A DNA stretch of 64,000 nucleotides from Rhodococcus sp. OK519 (GCF_003051005.1 NZ_QAOW01000001.1:806001-870000), one strand, 5' to 3'; counted from the first letter of the stretch, positions 24,618 through 34,895 are shown. Made by a program: numbers and translations. The notes: a model not told the origin generated them from the letters alone.

Positions 24618-26135
24618 TCAGCCGCGGCGGCGGCGCGAGCCGCCGCCCGTCGACCCACCGGCCGAACCGGCCGCGGATCCGCTGCCGGCGGCCGAACCCG
24701 GGCGACCGCCCGAGCGGCGACGACCGCCACCGGCCTGGCCACCGGCTCCACCGGTCACTTCGGCGCGCGGCCCACGGCTGCGACCACCCTGCCCGCCCTG
24801 GCCTTGGCGGCCGCCCTGGCCGCCGCCGGCACGAGCGGGACGCTGTCCCTGTCCCTGGCGACGGCTGTCACCGGCGGGCTTGTCCGTCTTGGGTGCGGGG
24901 GCCACATGCGGTGCGGGCTCGCCGACGAGGTCGAGCACGGACGCGGAGTCCGCGGTCACCTGGATGGGCGTCACCTTGATCGACGCCTTGCGCATGAGGG
25001 CCGAGAGGTCCTTGCGCTGCTCGGGCAGCACGATCGTGACGACGTCACCGGCGCTGCCGGCGCGCGCGGTGCGGCCCGAACGGTGCAGGTACGCCTTGTG
25101 TTCGGCCGGCGGATCGACGTGGACGACGAGTTCCACCTCGTCGACGTGCACGCCGCGTGCGGCGACATCGGTCGCGACCAGCACGCGCGCGGAGCCCTCC
25201 GAGAACGCAGCCAGGTTCCGGTCGCGGGCGTTCTGCGACAGGTTGCCGTGCAGGTCCACCGACGGGATGCCGGACTCGGTGAGCTGACGCGCCAGCTTGC
25301 GGGCCTGGTGCTTGGTGCGCATGAACAGGATGCGTCGACCCTGGCCCGATGCCAGCTTGTGGATGAGGGCCTTCTTGGCGTCGACGCCGGCGACGTCGTA
25401 CACGTGATGGGTCATAGCCGCGACGGGCGAGTTCGCCTCGTCCACCGAGTGCAGGACCTCGTTCTGCAGGAACCGCTTGACCAGCTTGTCGACACCGTTG
25501 TCCAGCGTCGCCGAGAACAGCAGTCGCTGACCGCCGGTGGGCGTCGCGGTGAGGATGCGGGTGACGCCGGGCAGGAAGCCCAGGTCGGCCATGTGATCGG
25601 CCTCGTCGAGGATCGTGATCTCGACGGCGTCCAGCTTGACGAAGCCCTGTTTCATCAGGTCCTCGAGCCGGCCCGGGCAGGCGACGACGATGTCGACGCC
25701 GCCCTCGAGGGCCTTGACCTGACGGTGCTGCGAGACGCCGCCGAAGATCGTGGTGACGCGCAGGCCGAGCGTGTCGGCGAGGGGCTCGAGCGTCGCGGTG
25801 ATCTGTGTCGCCAACTCGCGGGTGGGGGCGAGCACGAGGCCGCGCGGCTTGCCGGAGCGGCGCTTGCCGCCCGCCAGACGGGTCGCGAGCGGAATCGAGA
25901 ACGCGAGGGTCTTGCCGCTGCCGGTCTTGCCGCGGCCCAGGACGTCCCGGCCGGCAAGGGTGTCGGGCAGGGTGTCGACCTGGATGGGGAACGGGGCGGT
26001 GATACCGCCGTCCGCGAGAGCGGAGACGATCGGTGCGGGGACGCCGAGAGATTCGAAGCTGGCCGTGGCAGATTCGTCGGACGGGGTGATGACGCTGGTG
26101 GACAAGTTTGTCGGTGCCTTTCGGGCATTCGTCAT
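24618..26135 (-). CDS. DEAD-box RNA helicase
   Basis: 505 residues. Ordered motifs: I GKTGSGKT, Ia PTRELA, II DEAD, III SAT, IV-VI LVATDVAARGVHV and HRSGRTARA. After about residue 390 the tail is Gly/Arg/Gln-rich (GQGGRQGQGGQGGRSRG), the RGG-like RNA-binding end of RhlE/CsdA-type actinobacterial helicases. It unwinds RNA in ribosome assembly or mRNA decay. It is convergent with bluB, 6 nt apart. The 237 nt before its start may be a long 5' leader, which is common for cold-induced helicases. Confidence 0.93.
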   Translation of the reverse strand: MTNARKAPTNLSTSVITPSDESATASFESLGVPAPIVSALADGGITAPFPIQVDTLPDTLAGRDVLGRGKTGSGKTLAFSIPLATRLAGGKRRSGKPRGLVLAPTRELATQITATLEPLADTLGLRVTTIFGGVSQHRQVKALEGGVDIVVACPGRLEDLMKQGFVKLDAVEITILDEADHMADLGFLPGVTRILTATPTGGQRLLFSATLDNGVDKLVKRFLQNEVLHSVDEANSPVAAMTHHVYDVAGVDAKKALIHKLASGQGRRILFMRTKHQARKLARQLTESGIPSVDLHGNLSQNARDRNLAAFSEGSARVLVATDVAARGVHVDEVELVVHVDPPAEHKAYLHRSGRTARAGSAGDVVTIVLPEQRKDLSALMRKASIKVTPIQVTADSASVLDLVGEPAPHVAPAPKTDKPAGDSRRQGQGQRPARAGGGQGGRQGQGGQGGRSRGPRAEVTGGAGGQAGGGRRRSGGRPGSAAGSGSAAGSAGGSTGGGSRRRRG

Positions 26136-26285
26136 GCACGCCTACGGCCGGGAAGATCCCGGTGCACGGCCTGCACAAGGTGGCGACATTGCCGGGAGGC
26201 AAGATCGATCGCCGCAAGAAATGCTTGTGCTGGTGCACCTCGAACAGATGCTCGGATCCGGCGCGAAATGAAGCGTTCTACGACG

Positions 26286-26312
26286 CTGGACGTCTCGCAA
26301 GCGGACGTCCAG
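26286..26312. repeat. inverted repeat in the helicase-moaE gap
   Basis: CTGGACGTC (26286-26294) and GACGTCCAG (26304-26312), a perfect 9-bp repeat with a 9-nt spacer, upstream of the helicase gene and downstream of moaE. It could be an operator or a weak terminator. No gene is visible in 26136-26372. Confidence 0.4.
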
Positions 26313-26372
26313 TACACCCGAGCATACCCGCTCGAGGTACCGGCGGCAGTGTCGGGGCGATCACTCCAGGGG

Positions 26373-26786
26373 CTACAGGCCCACCCATTCCGACCTGCCG
26401 GTGGCGAACGTCTGCCGCTTCCAGATCGGCACCTCGGCCTTGATCCGCTCCACCAGTTCGGCGCAGGCCGCGAAAGCCTCGGCGCGGTGCGGTGCGGCCA
26501 CCGCGGCGACCAATGCCAGGTCACCGATGGTGAGGGGGCCCACGCGATGTACCGCCGCGACGGGCAGGCCGGTGCGCTCGGCGACTTCGTCACAGCACTG
26601 CAGCAGGAACCGTTCGGCGTCCGGGTGCGCCTGATACTCGAGCGCCGACACCGACCGGCCACCGTCGTGATCGCGGACCACACCTGTGAACATCACCACC
26701 GCGCCGTGTTCCGGTCCGGCGACGGCTGTGTCGACGACGGCGGGATCGAGGGGCTGTTCCGAAATGCGGGCGAACACGTCACTCAT
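26373..26786 (-). CDS. moaE: molybdopterin synthase large subunit MoaE
   Basis: 137 residues from ATG 26786, which overlaps the moaC-mogA stop by 8 nt. HGAVVMFTGVVRDHDGG is the family N-terminal block; VHRVGPLTIGDLALV and the C-terminal VPIWKRQTFATG with its active-site lysines complete it. With MoaD it adds the two sulfurs to precursor Z to make molybdopterin in the cytosol. The small subunit is encoded at the other end of the cluster (30131-30400). Confidence 0.95.
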   Translation of the reverse strand: MSDVFARISEQPLDPAVVDTAVAGPEHGAVVMFTGVVRDHDGGRSVSALEYQAHPDAERFLLQCCDEVAERTGLPVAAVHRVGPLTIGDLALVAAVAAPHRAEAFAACAELVERIKAEVPIWKRQTFATGRSEWVGL

Positions 26787-27789
26787 CGTGTGCGCCCCCG
26801 CCCGCAATCTGGGCGAGCAGGTGGTCGAGTACCGGATCGAGCACCGCCAACCCGTCCTCGACGCCGCCCGGCGAGCCGGGCAGGTTCACGATCAGGGTGC
26901 GGTCGCACACACCCGCGACACCACGACTGAGCGACGCGTGCGGGGTCACCTCGGTGCCGCGCCGGCGCATCTCCTCGGCAATTCCCGGCAGCTCCCGGTC
27001 CAGCACGGCGAGGGTCGCCTCCGGCGTCGCATCGGTCGGGGAGGCGCCTGTCCCTCCGGTGGTGATCACCAGCGCGGGGGAGTCGGCGAGCGCGTCGGCC
27101 AGGCCTGCCGCGATGTCGGCGTCCGCGTAGACGAGGGGGCCGCGCACCGTGTGCCCCCGCGACTCGAGCCACGCGGCAATCGTCGGGCCCGTCGTGTCGG
27201 GACGGGTGCCGCGCGCGCCGCCGGTCGACGCGACCAGCACCGTCGCCGAACCGGGGCGTACCTCGCGCTGCGGCTCCGTCGGCTGGGCGGCCTGCGAACG
27301 GTTCTCGTCGCGTCGCCAGTGCCCGCGCTTGCCGCCCTCCTTCGTCAGCAGTCGGACGCCGTCGAGCGTGGCGGCCGGGTCCACCGCCTTGACCATGTCG
27401 TGCAGGGTGAGGCCGGCGACCGCGACCGCGGTGAGCGCCTCCATCTCGACGCCCGTGGGGCCCTTCGTCTTCGCGGTGGCCTCGATCGTGATGGACGACT
27501 CGGTGAAACCGAACTCGACCTTCACCGAGGACAGTGCCAACTGGTGGCACAGCGGAATGAGTTCGGACGTCTTCTTCGCACCCGAGATGCCGGCGATCCG
27601 TGCCGTCGACAGGACGTCGGCCTTCGGCATGTCGTCGGCCCGCACCAGGGCGATCACCTCGGGCGTGGTCACGAGTTCGCCGCCGGCGACGGCGATCCGC
27701 GTCGTGTCGGCCTTCGCGCTCACGTCCACCATCCGGGCCCGGCCCTCGCCGTCCAGATGGCTCAGTTCGGTCATGTTCTGCTCGCTCAC
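26779..27789 (-). CDS. MoaC-MogA/MoaB fusion protein
   Basis: 336 residues. The first 155 or so are MoaC (cyclic pyranopterin monophosphate synthase): HLDGEGRARMVDVSAK, AGISGAKKTSELIPLCHQ and GPTGVEMEALTAV. After a linker (HWRRDENRSQ) comes a MogA/MoaB domain: VLVASTGGARGTRPDTTGP and LVITTGGTGASPTDATPEA, which adenylates molybdopterin. The fusion joins two steps of the cofactor pathway. GTG 27789 overlaps the moeA stop (TAGTG); ATG 27774 is a possible alternative. Confidence 0.92.
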   Translation of the reverse strand: MSEQNMTELSHLDGEGRARMVDVSAKADTTRIAVAGGELVTTPEVIALVRADDMPKADVLSTARIAGISGAKKTSELIPLCHQLALSSVKVEFGFTESSITIEATAKTKGPTGVEMEALTAVAVAGLTLHDMVKAVDPAATLDGVRLLTKEGGKRGHWRRDENRSQAAQPTEPQREVRPGSATVLVASTGGARGTRPDTTGPTIAAWLESRGHTVRGPLVYADADIAAGLADALADSPALVITTGGTGASPTDATPEATLAVLDRELPGIAEEMRRRGTEVTPHASLSRGVAGVCDRTLIVNLPGSPGGVEDGLAVLDPVLDHLLAQIAGGGAHDE

Positions 27790-28994
27790 TACAGGGGCCA
27801 CACCTTCACTCGATCACCCGCGGCGAGGGATGCCGCATCGGTGGGAACGTCGATCAACACATCGGCCCAGGCGAGCGCCGCCACGAGGTGCGAACCGGGA
27901 CCGGACACCACCTCCACCCCCGAGTCGGTGCGGCGGCCGCGCAGGAATTGCCGTTTGCCGGGGACCGAGGTGACGGCGTGGTCGAGCGCCGCGTCCTCGG
28001 TGGGAACCGCAGGCAGACCGGCCGCGCGGCGCAGCAGCGGTCGGACGAACACCTCGAACGAGACCATCGTGCTCACCGGGTTGCCCGGAAAGGTCAGTAC
28101 CGGGATCTCGTCGACCAGCGCCGAGCCCTGCGGTCCACCCGGTTGCATCGCGACCGGACCGAATTGCGCGCCGAGTCCGGCGAGCACGTCCTTGACCACC
28201 TCGTAGTCGCCCATCGACACGCCGCCCGACGTGATCACCAGTTCGGCGCGGGCGACCGCGCGGCGCAGGCACGCGCGGAACGCGTCCGGCTCGTCGCTGC
28301 TGCGGTCCACCACCGACACCTCGGCACCGTTCGCACGCAGACTCGCCGACAGCGCGGCGCCGTTGGAGTCGAAAATCTGTCCGGGATCGGGGGTGGCGCC
28401 GGCGTCGACCAGTTCGGCACCCGTCGTGATCACCGCGACCCGCGGGCGGGTCCACACCGCCACCGATGCCAACCCCACCGCGGCCAGCACCCCGAGATGT
28501 CGTGGTTCGAGCAGGGTTCCGGCGGACAGGAGCAGCATCCCGGCCCGCACGTCGCTGCCGCGCTCCCGCACGAACTCACCCGCCGTCCGTGACCGCAACA
28601 CGGTGACCTTCTCGCCGTCGACCTCGGTGTCCTCCACCGGCACAACGGCTTCCGTGCCGGCGGGCAGGACGGCCCCGGTCATGATCCGCACCGCGGTCCC
28701 CGGCACGTGGTCGGCCGGGCGGGCGGGGCCGGCCGCGACGGTCCCCGCGATCGGCAGTGTGGCCGGAACCGTGGCCACCGACGCCGCGTCCACCGCGAAG
28801 CCGTCCATCTGCGAGTTCCGGAACAGCGGCAGATCGACGGGGGAGGAGATGTCGTACGACAGGACACGGCCCAGCGCGTCGTCGAGTCGGATGGTCTCGG
28901 ACGGCCGTGTGAGCATCGGCGCGAGCAGGTCGGCCACGTCGGCGGCATGGTCTTCGACGGATCGTGCACCGGGACGTTGTGCCATGACAGCCAA
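27789..28994 (-). CDS. moeA: molybdopterin molybdotransferase MoeA
   Basis: 401 residues. [52 protein letters not shown] and [17 protein letters not shown] are the MoeA signatures in order. It inserts molybdate into adenylated molybdopterin. First gene of the moeA-moaCB-moaE operon; divergent from moaA with a 64-nt gap that must hold both promoters. No molybdenum riboswitch is seen there. Confidence 0.95.
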   Translation of the reverse strand: MAVMAQRPGARSVEDHAADVADLLAPMLTRPSETIRLDDALGRVLSYDISSPVDLPLFRNSQMDGFAVDAASVATVPATLPIAGTVAAGPARPADHVPGTAVRIMTGAVLPAGTEAVVPVEDTEVDGEKVTVLRSRTAGEFVRERGSDVRAGMLLLSAGTLLEPRHLGVLAAVGLASVAVWTRPRVAVITTGAELVDAGATPDPGQIFDSNGAALSASLRANGAEVSVVDRSSDEPDAFRACLRRAVARAELVITSGGVSMGDYEVVKDVLAGLGAQFGPVAMQPGGPQGSALVDEIPVLTFPGNPVSTMVSFEVFVRPLLRRAAGLPAVPTEDAALDHAVTSVPGKRQFLRGRRTDSGVEVVSGPGSHLVAALAWADVLIDVPTDAASLAAGDRVKVWPL

Positions 28995-29058
28995 TCCTAG
29001 GCACCCGGACCGGGATCTTCACCGCACTCGGCGGACCCGGCGGCGGCATACTGGTGGA

Positions 29059-30138
29059 ATGACAGCGGCGACGACACGGACAGGGGCGGCGGTCGACGTC
29101 GGTATCCCCACCGTGCGCACCGCCCCGCCGTCGATCGGTCGACCCGACGTGCCCGAATTGATCGACACCTTCGGTCGGACCGCGCGTGACCTGCGGGTGT
29201 CCATCACCGAGAAGTGCTCGCTGCGGTGCACCTATTGCATGCCCGCGGAGGGCCTGCCCGCCATACCGTCCGGCCGACTCCTCACCGCCGACGAGATCGT
29301 CCGACTGGTCGGCATCGCGGTGCACCGGTTGGGCGTACGGGAGGTTCGGTTCACGGGCGGCGAACCACTCATGCGACGCGATCTCGAGGCGATCGTTTCC
29401 GGGTGCGCCGAACGCGTGCCCGGTGTCCCGCTGTCGATGACCACCAATGCGGTTGGGCTCGAGCATCGCGCCGACGCGCTCGCCCGCGCCGGTCTCACCC
29501 GGATCAACGTCTCGCTCGACACCGTCGACCGCGCGCATTTCGCGGAACTGACCCGCCGCGACCGGCTCGAGTCGGTGCTCGCGGGAATCCGCGGCGCGCA
29601 GACCGCGGGACTCGCACCGCTGAAGATCAATGCGGTGCTCATGCGGGAAACACTCGGTGGTGCAGCCGAACTCCTGCAGTGGTGCCTCGACTCGGGGTGC
29701 GCGCTCCGGTTCATCGAGCAGATGCCGCTGGACGCCGACCACGAGTGGGCGCGCGAGAACATGGTGGACGCGCGGATGCTCCTCGATGTGCTCGGTGAAC
29801 GCTTCGATCTCCGTGAGGTCGGCCGCGACGATCCGTCCGCGCCTGCCGAGGAGTGGTCGGTGGACGGCGGCCCGGCCACCGTCGGGATCATCGCGTCGGT
29901 CACGCGGTCGTTCTGCGAGGACTGCGACCGCACTCGGCTCACCGCCGAGGGGACCGTCCGGTCGTGCCTGTTCAGCGACCGAGAGGTGGACCTGCGTGAC
30001 GCGCTGCGGTCCGGCGCAGAGGACGAGGACCTCGCGGAGCTGTGGCGAGCGGCGATGTGGAACAAGTGGGCCGGTCACGGCATCAACGCGGCGGGTTTCG
30101 TTCCGCCGCAACGGAGCATGGGAGCAATCGGTGGCTGA
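29059..30138 (+). CDS. moaA: GTP 3',8-cyclase MoaA
   Basis: 359 residues. Radical-SAM cluster CSLRCTYC (CxxxCxxC), [10 protein letters not shown], and the C-terminal second cluster [18 protein letters not shown]. The protein ends in GG, which MoaA needs for activity. It turns GTP into the first molybdopterin precursor. ATG 29059 is preceded by GGTGGA. It has a long 35-residue N-terminal stretch before the conserved LIDTFGR. Confidence 0.96.
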   Translation: MTAATTRTGAAVDVGIPTVRTAPPSIGRPDVPELIDTFGRTARDLRVSITEKCSLRCTYCMPAEGLPAIPSGRLLTADEIVRLVGIAVHRLGVREVRFTGGEPLMRRDLEAIVSGCAERVPGVPLSMTTNAVGLEHRADALARAGLTRINVSLDTVDRAHFAELTRRDRLESVLAGIRGAQTAGLAPLKINAVLMRETLGGAAELLQWCLDSGCALRFIEQMPLDADHEWARENMVDARMLLDVLGERFDLREVGRDDPSAPAEEWSVDGGPATVGIIASVTRSFCEDCDRTRLTAEGTVRSCLFSDREVDLRDALRSGAEDEDLAELWRAAMWNKWAGHGINAAGFVPPQRSMGAIGG

Positions 30139-30400
30139 CACCCTCGAAGCGGTTCGGACCGTGCAGGTGCGGTACTTCGCGGCAGCGGCCGAGGCCGCCG
30201 ATCGTGCCGAGGAGACGCTGACGCTGCCCGCCGACGCAGACCTGGCGCGGCTGCGGGAAGTGCTCGTCGAACGTTACGGGCAGCGGATGGAGAAGATCCT
30301 CGCAGTGGCCGCGTATCTCGTCGACTCCGAACTCACGCGCGATCCCGCCGGCGCCCTCGGGTCGCAGGTGGACGTTCTCCCGCCGTTCGCGGGCGGCTGA
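30131..30400 (+). CDS. moaD: molybdopterin synthase sulfur carrier MoaD
   Basis: 89 residues, ubiquitin-like fold, ending PPFAGG with the C-terminal Gly-Gly that becomes a thiocarboxylate. [13 protein letters not shown] opens the fold. GTG 30131 overlaps moaA by 8 nt, so the pair is translationally coupled. It feeds sulfur to MoaE. Confidence 0.93.
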   Translation: MADTLEAVRTVQVRYFAAAAEAADRAEETLTLPADADLARLREVLVERYGQRMEKILAVAAYLVDSELTRDPAGALGSQVDVLPPFAGG

Positions 30401-30406
30401 GCGCAG

Positions 30407-31174
30407 CTACCGTCCGGCCAGCCACTGATCGAACGTCACTGTTCCGAAGTGGTTGTCGGGAACCAGATTCCAGCCGTTCCGCCAGAACGCGCCCATCCCG
30501 CCGGGCATCCGCAGGCTCGTCACCCGTCCGCGTGCAGCCGTCGACGCCTTCCACGCGGCCGCCATCTCGCGCATCGTGAGTACCTGCGGGCCGCCGACGA
30601 CGATCGGATCCGGCGACACCGTGCCCTCGTGGGCCGCGTCGACCAGGGCGCGGGCGACGTCCGAGGTGTCGATCGATTGGAAGCGGGTGCCGGTGAACGC
30701 CGGGATCAGCCCCAGCTTCGACGTCGGAGCGCACAGCATCGGCACGAACTCGTGGAACTGCGTCGCCCGCACCACCTGCGTCGGCACCGACGCCTCGGCG
30801 TAGACGCGTTCCTGCGCGGTCTTCGCCCGGTAGTAGCCGAACGTCCCGCGGTCCACGTTCACGATCGACAGCAGCACCGCACGGGAGACTCCCGCGTCGC
30901 GGGCCGCCGACAGCAGATTCGCCGCCCCGGTCGTGAACACCGCCCTGGTGGCGCGGGTCTTGCCGTCGGTCGTATCGACCACCACGTCGACGCCGTCCAT
31001 GGCGTCCGCGAGTCCGTCGCCCGTGATCAGGTCGCCGGCCGCGTGCTCCACCTCGGCGGCCGGCGTCGCCGCGTGACGGCTCAGGACCCGCACGGTCTGC
31101 CCGCGGCGCACCAACTCGGCCACCACCGACCGGCCCGCGACTCCCGTGCCGCCCGCCACCAGATATGTCGCCAC
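30407..31174 (-). CDS. NmrA/atypical SDR NAD(P)-binding protein
   Basis: 255 residues. YLVAGGTGVAGRSVV is the GxxGxxG dinucleotide loop, DVVVDTTDG and YYRAKTAQERVY (the YxxxK-like block) follow. Such proteins are NAD(P)H-sensing or reduce small quinone-like substrates; the substrate is unknown here. Convergent with moaD, 6 nt apart, and 22 nt after nadE, so the two minus-strand genes may be co-transcribed. Confidence 0.85.
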   Translation of the reverse strand: MATYLVAGGTGVAGRSVVAELVRRGQTVRVLSRHAATPAAEVEHAAGDLITGDGLADAMDGVDVVVDTTDGKTRATRAVFTTGAANLLSAARDAGVSRAVLLSIVNVDRGTFGYYRAKTAQERVYAEASVPTQVVRATQFHEFVPMLCAPTSKLGLIPAFTGTRFQSIDTSDVARALVDAAHEGTVSPDPIVVGGPQVLTMREMAAAWKASTAARGRVTSLRMPGGMGAFWRNGWNLVPDNHFGTVTFDQWLAGR

Positions 31175-31196
31175 GATTCCCCCTGGTCGGTTCGGG

Positions 31197-32042
31197 TCAG
31201 TCCTCGCGCCACCACGTGTCGAGCGGCGTCACCGGCACCGTGCGCTTGTGGCGGGTGTTCGCGAACATCCGCTCGAGCGTGGCCGCCACGTCGTCGGCGA
31301 CGTCCTTGCCCTCGAGGAAGTCGTCGATCTGGTGATAAGTGACGCCCAGGGCCACCTCGTCGGGCAGTGACGGACGGTCGTCCTCGAGGTCGGCTGTGGG
31401 CACCTTCCGCCATGTGGAGTCGGGCGCGCCGAGTTCCTGAAGCAGGGCCGCGCCCTGCCGCTTGGTGAGCCCGGTGAGAGGGGTGAGATCCACGCCGCCG
31501 TCACCGAACTTGGTGAAGAACCCGGTGAGCGCCTCCGCGGCGTGGTCGGTACCGACGACGAGGTAGCCCAGTTCGCCGGCAATCGCGTACTGGATCATCA
31601 TCCGCTCGCGCGCTTTGATGTTGCCGCGCACGAAGTCTCGCAGGCGTCCACCGTCGCCGAGGATCTCGCGCATCGCCTCCGACGCCTCGCCCGCCGTCGC
31701 GTCCGCGCCGGGCTTGACGTTGACGGTCAGCGAGCGGTCCGGCGCGATGAATGTCAACGCGACCTGCGCGTCGTGCTCGTCGAACTGCGAGCCGTACGGC
31801 AGGCGGACCGCGACGAACTCGGCGGCATGGCCCTCCACGCGCAGTTCCTCGGTCGCCAGTTGCGTCAGCCGCCCGGCCAGCGTGCTGTCCTGCCCGCCGC
31901 TGATCCCGAGCACGAAGCCCTTCGCGGGGGTGGAGCGCAGGTAGTCCTTGATGAACTGCACGCGGTTGCGGATCTGGGCTGCCGGATCGATCGTCGGCTC
32001 CACGCCGAGTTCAGCGATGATCTGGGCACGCGAAATTGCCAT
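31197..32042 (-). CDS. nadE: NH3-dependent NAD+ synthetase
   Basis: 281 residues, the ammonia-using form without a glutaminase domain. The PP-loop is [36 protein letters not shown] and [13 protein letters not shown] are the conserved deamido-NAD and ATP blocks. It makes NAD+ from nicotinate adenine dinucleotide in the cytosol. Start ATG 32042. Confidence 0.95.
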   Translation of the reverse strand: MAISRAQIIAELGVEPTIDPAAQIRNRVQFIKDYLRSTPAKGFVLGISGGQDSTLAGRLTQLATEELRVEGHAAEFVAVRLPYGSQFDEHDAQVALTFIAPDRSLTVNVKPGADATAGEASEAMREILGDGGRLRDFVRGNIKARERMMIQYAIAGELGYLVVGTDHAAEALTGFFTKFGDGGVDLTPLTGLTKRQGAALLQELGAPDSTWRKVPTADLEDDRPSLPDEVALGVTYHQIDDFLEGKDVADDVAATLERMFANTRHKRTVPVTPLDTWWRED

Positions 32043-32147
32043 GGCAGAACTGTAGCGAGCGCGGGTCGGGTGTGCAGCACCGCGAATCGGCACGGCAGGA
32101 TGTGGCTCGGGCGCCCACCGGCGGCGTCCCGGAACCGGGAGAGCGTG

Positions 32148-32702
32148 ATGAGTAGCACCGGCATCCTCGTGGTGAGTGCCACGCGGGAGGAAGCGGCCCA
32201 CGTGCCCGACGGCCTCGACGTCGTGGTCACGGGAATCGGCAAGGTCGCGGCCGCGGTCGCCGTCACGCAGGCGCTCGCCCGCTATGCGCCGGACGAGCTG
32301 CCCCTCGTCGTCAACATCGGGACCGCCGGTGCGCTGCACGGCCACCACTCCGGTCTCTACCTGCCGTCGGCGGTCCTCAACCACGACATCAGCGCCGAGG
32401 TGCTGCGCTCGCTCGGACATCCGGTGCGCGACGTGATCGACCTCGCGGACGGCGACGGGTCCGTCCTCGCCACCGGGGACTCGTTCATCTCCGACGCCGA
32501 GGTCCGCGACGCACTGGGGGCGCGCGCCGACCTGGTCGACATGGAGGGGTTCGCGATCGCGTTCGCGTGCGCCCGGATCGGCGCCCGTTGCAGGCTCGTC
32601 AAGCACGTCAGCGACCACGCCGACGACTCCGCGATGGACTGGCCGGCGCAGGTGGACGCAAGTGCCCGCGTGCTCGCCGGATGGCTGCGCGACGCGCTGT
32701 AG
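32148..32702 (+). CDS. nucleosidase/phosphorylase-superfamily protein
   Basis: 184 residues. [42 protein letters not shown] and the purine-side [12 protein letters not shown] are the blocks of the MTA/SAH nucleosidase (PNP/UDP) fold. The Glu in VDMEG and the Asp in KHVSDHADD match catalytic positions. The substrate could be adenosylhomocysteine, methylthioadenosine or futalosine-like nucleosides; the short length does not settle it. ATG 32148 has a GGGAGAG site. Confidence 0.88.
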   Translation: MSSTGILVVSATREEAAHVPDGLDVVVTGIGKVAAAVAVTQALARYAPDELPLVVNIGTAGALHGHHSGLYLPSAVLNHDISAEVLRSLGHPVRDVIDLADGDGSVLATGDSFISDAEVRDALGARADLVDMEGFAIAFACARIGARCRLVKHVSDHADDSAMDWPAQVDASARVLAGWLRDAL

Positions 32703-32715
32703 TCGCCGGTCGGGG

Positions 32716-33534
32716 CTAGTGCCCGCGCAGGCCGAGACCGGTGCCGTCGGCCTTCGTCAGCCGCAGGACGGCCCCGTCGATCGTGTACGTGACCTCGCCG
32801 TCCAACACGTGCAGTACCGCGCGCTCGACCTCGGCGACATCGGTGGGGCACGCCATCCTCGTCGTCGCCAGCGGGCCGAAGTCGATCGTGCCGTCGCCGA
32901 CCTGGGCCGGGCCGTTGAACCGGTTGCATCCGGTGGACCCCGTCGCCTGGCCGTTGTCACCGATGGTGAGCGTCGGCGCCGACGTCTCGAGCGCGGCAGA
33001 CGTCGTCACCGCATCCGGGGTGATCAGCGTGTCGACCACCCACTCGGTGCCCACGATCGGACGGTCCGGATCGGCGGTCTTCTTGTCGGTGAGCGTCACG
33101 GTGGTGTCGGGGGTCGTCAGCGTCAGGACGTCGTCGTTCAGTGCCCACGTCGGCTGTGCGGCGAACAGGTCGGTCATCCACTTGTCGGCGCCGGCGACAT
33201 CGCCGGGGCACGCCATCATCGTGGTCGCGATCGGACCGGTCGTCACTTTTCCGCCCGTGAGTTCGACGCTGCCGACACCGCGATTGCAGCCCGCGCTCAT
33301 CGCGATCTGGTTCGGCTCGGGGAACGCGACCTCGAGCGGCCCGCCGCCGGGGACCTGTGGACCCGTCACTTCGGTCGATATGAATGTCCGGGTCCATACG
33401 GCGTCGGCGGCCGACGGCGCCGCGGAGGAAGTCGTCGACGGCGGAGTGGTGTCGCCGTCGGCACTGTCGCCGCACGCGCTCAGGGTCGCGGTGGCCAGGA
33501 GGGCGAGGACGATCAGCGGCGTACGCATGGCCAC
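32716..33534 (-). CDS. lipoprotein with two META/HslJ-like domains
   Basis: 272 residues with a lipobox (LSACGDS, Cys21) and a Ser/Thr-rich spacer. Two META domains follow, each with a matching core: [12 protein letters not shown]...TTMMACP and [12 protein letters not shown]...TTRMACP. The paired Cys in each suggest disulfides, fitting exposure outside the membrane. The function of META domains is poorly known; HslJ in E. coli is heat-induced and linked to novobiocin tolerance. Confidence 0.88.
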   Translation of the reverse strand: MAMRTPLIVLALLATATLSACGDSADGDTTPPSTTSSAAPSAADAVWTRTFISTEVTGPQVPGGGPLEVAFPEPNQIAMSAGCNRGVGSVELTGGKVTTGPIATTMMACPGDVAGADKWMTDLFAAQPTWALNDDVLTLTTPDTTVTLTDKKTADPDRPIVGTEWVVDTLITPDAVTTSAALETSAPTLTIGDNGQATGSTGCNRFNGPAQVGDGTIDFGPLATTRMACPTDVAEVERAVLHVLDGEVTYTIDGAVLRLTKADGTGLGLRGH

Positions 33535-33537
33535 ACC

Positions 33538-34161
33538 CTAGGCGAAGTCCGCTCCGGATCGGGTGATCCTGCGTGCCAGGTCTTCCCAGCTGTCGGCGAT
33601 TCGTTCGGGCGGCATTCCGAGGACCCGGATCTGATGCAGGACGAGGCCCGCCTCGAGCGCACTCAGGAGGGCGACGGCGAGCAGTTCCGTGTCGCCGTCG
33701 ACGCCCGCATTCTCGAGCAGTGTGACGAGGTGGCGAAGACTCACGGCGCGGGCGGGGCCCGAGTAGCGGAACTCGGGTGACCCCTCCGCGGCGCGCAGGA
33801 CGTCGCCCTGCACGGTGACCATGTCGAGGCGCGCGCGGCCGAACGCGATCAGGCGGACCAGTGGGGGAGCGCCGGGCCCGAGCGGCGCCGGGCCGAACAT
33901 GAATGCATTCTGGAGTTCGCGCTCGGTGTGGTCGAGCAGCGCATTCATCAGTCCTGGCCGGCTCCCGAACCGGCGGAAGACGGTGCCCTTGCCGACGCCG
34001 GCCTGCGCGGCGACGGCCTCCATCGTCACCGCGTCGACGCCGCGTTCCGCGACGAGTCGCGCCGCCGCGTCGAGGAGCAGCTTCCGATTGCGGGCAGCGT
34101 CACATCGCTCGGGGATCTCGGCGTCCACCAGCGGAAGGAGCGGGCTGTTCACGTCAGGCAT
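33538..34161 (-). CDS. TetR-family repressor (Rv3055-like)
   Basis: 207 residues. The N-terminal helix-turn-helix is VTMEAVAAQAGVGKGTVFRRFGSR (residues 45-68); the ligand-binding half is divergent. It is transcribed away from a flavin reductase gene with a perfect palindrome between them, so it most likely represses that gene and itself. It lies 3 nt downstream of the META gene start. The pair matches the order Rv3055/Rv3054c of M. tuberculosis as I recall it. Confidence 0.92.
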   Translation of the reverse strand: MPDVNSPLLPLVDAEIPERCDAARNRKLLLDAAARLVAERGVDAVTMEAVAAQAGVGKGTVFRRFGSRPGLMNALLDHTERELQNAFMFGPAPLGPGAPPLVRLIAFGRARLDMVTVQGDVLRAAEGSPEFRYSGPARAVSLRHLVTLLENAGVDGDTELLAVALLSALEAGLVLHQIRVLGMPPERIADSWEDLARRITRSGADFA

Positions 34162-34180
34162 CGTAGCCCAGCGGGAACAT

Positions 34181-34213
34181 AAGTGGACCGCGGTCCGTTT
34201 GTGCTGCTATACC
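34181..34213 (+). promoter_or_regulatory. TetR-type operator over the flavin reductase promoter
   Basis: GGACCGCGGTCC (34185-34196) is a perfect 12-bp palindrome inside AAGTGGACCGCGGTCCGTTT. A -10 element TATACC lies at 34208-34213, with TGGACC at 34184-34189 in the -35 position 18 nt before it, so a bound repressor would cover the -35. It sits 24 nt from the repressor start on the other strand. Confidence 0.75.
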
Positions 34214-34255
34214 TGTTGCAGCTTCAACTACCGCACCACCGAAGGAAGACTCCTC

Positions 34256-34819
34256 ATGTCCGAGACTCGCGTTCTCGCCCTCGTCGGCAGCCTCCGTGCC
34301 GGCTCCGTCAACCGTCAGGTCGCCGAGACCGCTGCGGCCGTCGCCCCCGAGGGCGTCGAGCTCACGATCTTCGAGGGCCTGGGTGACCTGCCCTTCTACA
34401 ACGAGGACGTCGACGTTCCCGGCGCCACGATCGCCGGAGTCGACGAGCTGCGCGCCGCTGCCGCTCAGGCCGACGCCGTGCTCCTGGTCACCCCGGAGTA
34501 CAACGGCACCGTCCCCGCCGTGCTGAAGAACGCCATCGACTGGCTCTCGCGCCCCTACGGTGCCGGCGCCGTCAAGGACAAGCCGGTCGCCGTGATCAGC
34601 GCTTCCCCGAGCCCCAACGCTGCCAAGTGGGCCCACGACGACGCCCGCAAGGCCCTCGGCGTCGCGGGCGGCAACGTCCTCGCGGCCGAGCTGTCCATCG
34701 GCGGCACCATCCAGAAGTTCGGCGAGCTGCACCCGCGTGAGAACGCCGAGGTCGCTCAGCAGGTCGGCGCCGTCGTCGCCGCCCTCGTCGACGCGTCCAA
34801 GGCGCTCGTCGACGCCTGA
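34256..34819 (+). CDS. NADPH-dependent FMN reductase (Rv3054c-like)
   Basis: 187 residues, flavodoxin-like fold. ALVGSLRAGSVNRQ is the FMN phosphate loop and LLVTPEYNGTVPAVLKNAIDWLSRP the flavin-ring and dimer block typical of chromate/quinone reductases. It probably reduces quinones or azo compounds to protect the cell. Regulated by the adjacent TetR protein by position. Codon use is strongly GCC/GTC-biased, suggesting good expression. Confidence 0.93.
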   Translation: MSETRVLALVGSLRAGSVNRQVAETAAAVAPEGVELTIFEGLGDLPFYNEDVDVPGATIAGVDELRAAAAQADAVLLVTPEYNGTVPAVLKNAIDWLSRPYGAGAVKDKPVAVISASPSPNAAKWAHDDARKALGVAGGNVLAAELSIGGTIQKFGELHPRENAEVAQQVGAVVAALVDASKALVDA

Positions 34820-34838
34820 CGTCGCTGCTCTTGCCGAG

Positions 34839-34895
34839 AGCTGAAGGGTCCCTTCACGCGCCCCGAGCGCACGAAGGGGCCCTTCAGCTGTTTTT
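34839..34895 (+). terminator. intrinsic terminator of the flavin reductase
   Basis: AGCTGAAGGGTCCCTTC (34839-34855) pairs with GAAGGGGCCCTTCAGCT (34873-34889) with one wobble pair, then TTTTT at 34891-34895. It can also serve the convergent siderophore-interacting gene. Confidence 0.9.
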
